DNA from: Candidatus Thalassarchaeaceae archaeon
GTDB taxonomy: Archaea > Thermoplasmatota > Poseidoniia > Poseidoniales > Thalassarchaeaceae
DNA length: 7,475 nt
Direction of reading: 5' to 3'
NCBI GenBank assembly: GCA_013330385.1
Contig: DUIL01000114.1
Span: 1-7,475 of the forward strand
In this document: piece by piece, positions 6,234 to 7,475 of the stretch
Numbering within the stretch: the stretch's first letter is position 1
How the letters are laid out: each line of letters opens with the position of its first letter
The notes under the pieces: model-generated
What the model was told of the DNA's origin: nothing
Databases searched by the model: none
The model's input: the letters and a program-made list of their open reading frames with translations, nothing else
Program-made: the position numbers and the translations under genes

Positions 6234-7298
6234 ATGGCCGTCATCCACTGCTTCGGTGCGGGGCTTGTGGGTTCATTTGTTGCGAAGAAATTGGCAGATA
6301 GTGGGCACGAGGTTCACGTTCATGACCTCAACCCTAGTGGAGCAGTAGTCGGTTATCCAAATATTACAATTCACCAAGGTGATGCACAAGAAGCATGTGA
6401 GGAACTTGATGTTGAATATAATCACGTAGATATTGCCGTGAATATGCTGCCAGGAAACATAGGTCATGCAATAACCACAATAATGGCAGAATCAGGAATT
6501 CCTACAGTAGACCTTAGTTTCAGCGAACTTACTGCAGACAGAGACGACGAAAAGGCTAGAGATTGGGGTGCTAGAGTACTCTGGGATGTAGGAATAGCCC
6601 CTGGACTCTCAAACATGTTATTGGCAGAAGCCTACAGAGTCATGGGGCCTCTTCAGAAGGCTGAGGTTCGTGTTGGTGGGAACCCAACGGGCCCAACAGG
6701 AAACTGGAACTACATGGCTCCTTTTTCACCGAAAGACGTTATTGCAGAATACACACGTCCGGCTAGAGTTGTAAGAGATGGAGAACAGGTCACTCTCCCT
6801 GCTTTGTCCGAAAGGCACATGATTGAAGTTCCTGAAAGAGGGCAAATGGAAGCCTTTCTTACTGATGGACTGCGTTCAGTTCTGAATTCTATACCCGCAG
6901 TTGAGATGTCTGAGTACACTGTTAGGTGGCCTGGTCACATTCAGAAATACATTGATGAGAGAGATTCCGGAGATTTGAATGAAGAAAAATTGCTTCACGA
7001 ATGGTGGTTCAACCCGAAAACACCCGAGTTCACTTGGATGGAAGTTGCAGCAACGGATCATGATGGGAATTGTATGAGATGGGAAGTGAGTGACTATGGA
7101 GGAAATGATGGTTCGTCAATGGCACGAACAACGGGATTAGTCACAGTTGGGTGCGTAGAGGCTTGGCTTGATAATCCAAATATGCTACCACCAGGAGTAC
7201 ATGCACCTGAGGCTCTAGCACCAGAAATTGTTTCTAGAATCATTGATACAATGCGCTCGGAAAGAGTTTGCATAGAAGGCCCCGATATTGTGCTTTGA
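6234..7298 (+). CDS. Saccharopine dehydrogenase family oxidoreductase (lysine dehydrogenase-like)
   Basis: This is a 354-residue NAD(P)-dependent oxidoreductase. The N-terminus is a Rossmann fold with GAGLVG (8-13) and, at the end of the second strand, D31 in VHVHDLN, which favours NAD over NADP. The family signature DVGIAPGLSN at 118-127 starts the catalytic domain, followed by RWPGH (231-235) and the C-terminal SMARTTG at 295-301 and GVHAPE (331-336). These features match lysine 6-dehydrogenase and saccharopine-reductase-like proteins; the exact substrate cannot be read from sequence. The open frame extends back to 6102, but that would overlap trpS and add a low-complexity, non-homologous stretch; the ATG at 6234 puts the first Rossmann strand right at the N-terminus and fits the TATA box upstream. 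It is the only gene of its transcript here and converges on the partial gene at the right edge. Confidence 0.92.
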   Translation: MAVIHCFGAGLVGSFVAKKLADSGHEVHVHDLNPSGAVVGYPNITIHQGDAQEACEELDVEYNHVDIAVNMLPGNIGHAITTIMAESGIPTVDLSFSELTADRDDEKARDWGARVLWDVGIAPGLSNMLLAEAYRVMGPLQKAEVRVGGNPTGPTGNWNYMAPFSPKDVIAEYTRPARVVRDGEQVTLPALSERHMIEVPERGQMEAFLTDGLRSVLNSIPAVEMSEYTVRWPGHIQKYIDERDSGDLNEEKLLHEWWFNPKTPEFTWMEVAATDHDGNCMRWEVSDYGGNDGSSMARTTGLVTVGCVEAWLDNPNMLPPGVHAPEALAPEIVSRIIDTMRSERVCIEGPDIVL

Positions 7299-7327
7299 AT
7301 CAAAGGGTACGGAAGTATAGAAAAGAA

Positions 7328-7475
7328 TTACAATTTCTCTTGTCGTCTCTCTTCTTCATAGGCATCAGCAACCTTGCCGGCCGTACGAAGAAACTTTTTT
7401 TTCAAAACATCGAAGTTAAGATATATTATCCCACCAACTGTCAAGAAAACTCCTCCAATTATTGTAAAAATACCT
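7328..7475 (-). CDS. Partial membrane-protein gene (C-terminal 48 residues, cut by window edge)
   Basis: On the minus strand an open frame enters at the right edge and ends at the TAA at 7330-7328. The visible 48 residues comprise a glycine-rich hydrophobic helix (GIFTIIGGVFLTVGGIIYL) and a charged tail beginning with three lysines and ending in EEERRQEKL, which looks like a transmembrane segment followed by a basic-then-mixed cytoplasmic tail. The start and family lie outside the window, so I cannot name it. The stop lies 29 bp from the stop of the convergent oxidoreductase gene, a spacing consistent with a real gene end. Confidence 0.6.
   Translation of the reverse strand, partial: GIFTIIGGVFLTVGGIIYLNFDVLKKKFLRTAGKVADAYEEERRQEKL

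Noticed and set aside
6273..7303. Several 60-70 residue minus-strand frames opposite the oxidoreductase
   Set aside because: They overlap a well-supported gene, overlap each other and show no domain or initiation signal.
1..7475. Mobile element, CRISPR array or defence system
   Set aside because: No transposase, integrase, regular repeat-spacer pattern, direct-repeat pair or nuclease-helicase cluster is visible; the genes are conserved housekeeping families.

Overview
The window looks like ordinary housekeeping chromosome from a euryarchaeon, most likely a Thermoplasmatota lineage such as Marine Group II (Poseidoniia). The archaeal assignment rests on direct markers: a KH-domain beta-CASP ribonuclease of the aCPSF1/FttA type, an archaeal 20S proteasome beta subunit with a short propeptide, a SepF homologue, a single-finger ZPR1 protein and an archaeal TrpRS with a long insertion before its KMSSS loop. 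Base composition is moderate to AT-leaning, and genes are packed with very short gaps. The narrower lineage is an inference.

Layout from left to right. A tRNA-Pro(UGG) gene with an encoded CCA end lies on the minus strand at the left edge (1-78), behind a minus-strand gene for a zinc-ribbon protein with a probable winged-helix C-terminus (119-559). A divergent plus-strand gene encodes a small two-helix membrane protein with an acidic tail (646-930). It converges, with an 8-bp gap, on the minus-strand pair psmB then aCPSF1/fttA (3559 down to 939). The 77-bp spacer inside that pair carries nested inverted repeats. Divergent from psmB is the tight plus-strand pair sepF-zpr1 (3724-4748), which converges with a 4-bp gap on minus-strand trpS (6153-4753). 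Divergent from trpS is a saccharopine-dehydrogenase-family oxidoreductase (6234-7298), preceded by a TATA element positioned for leaderless transcription. The right edge holds the C-terminal end of another minus-strand membrane-protein gene (7328-7475).

The genes serve core processes: translation (tRNA-Pro, TrpRS, possibly ZPR1 through elongation factor 1A), protein turnover (PsmB), transcription termination (aCPSF1), cell division (SepF) and amino-acid metabolism (the oxidoreductase). psmB next to aCPSF1 is, to my knowledge, an old archaeal neighbourhood, also found in methanogens. I see no mobile element, CRISPR array, prophage or defence island, and no convincing undescribed system. The best leads are the structured psmB-aCPSF1 spacer, the sepF-zpr1 pairing, the two uncharacterised small proteins and the convergent gene ends with almost no room for terminators. 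No gene-free stretch exceeds 300 bases; the longest is 3560-3723.
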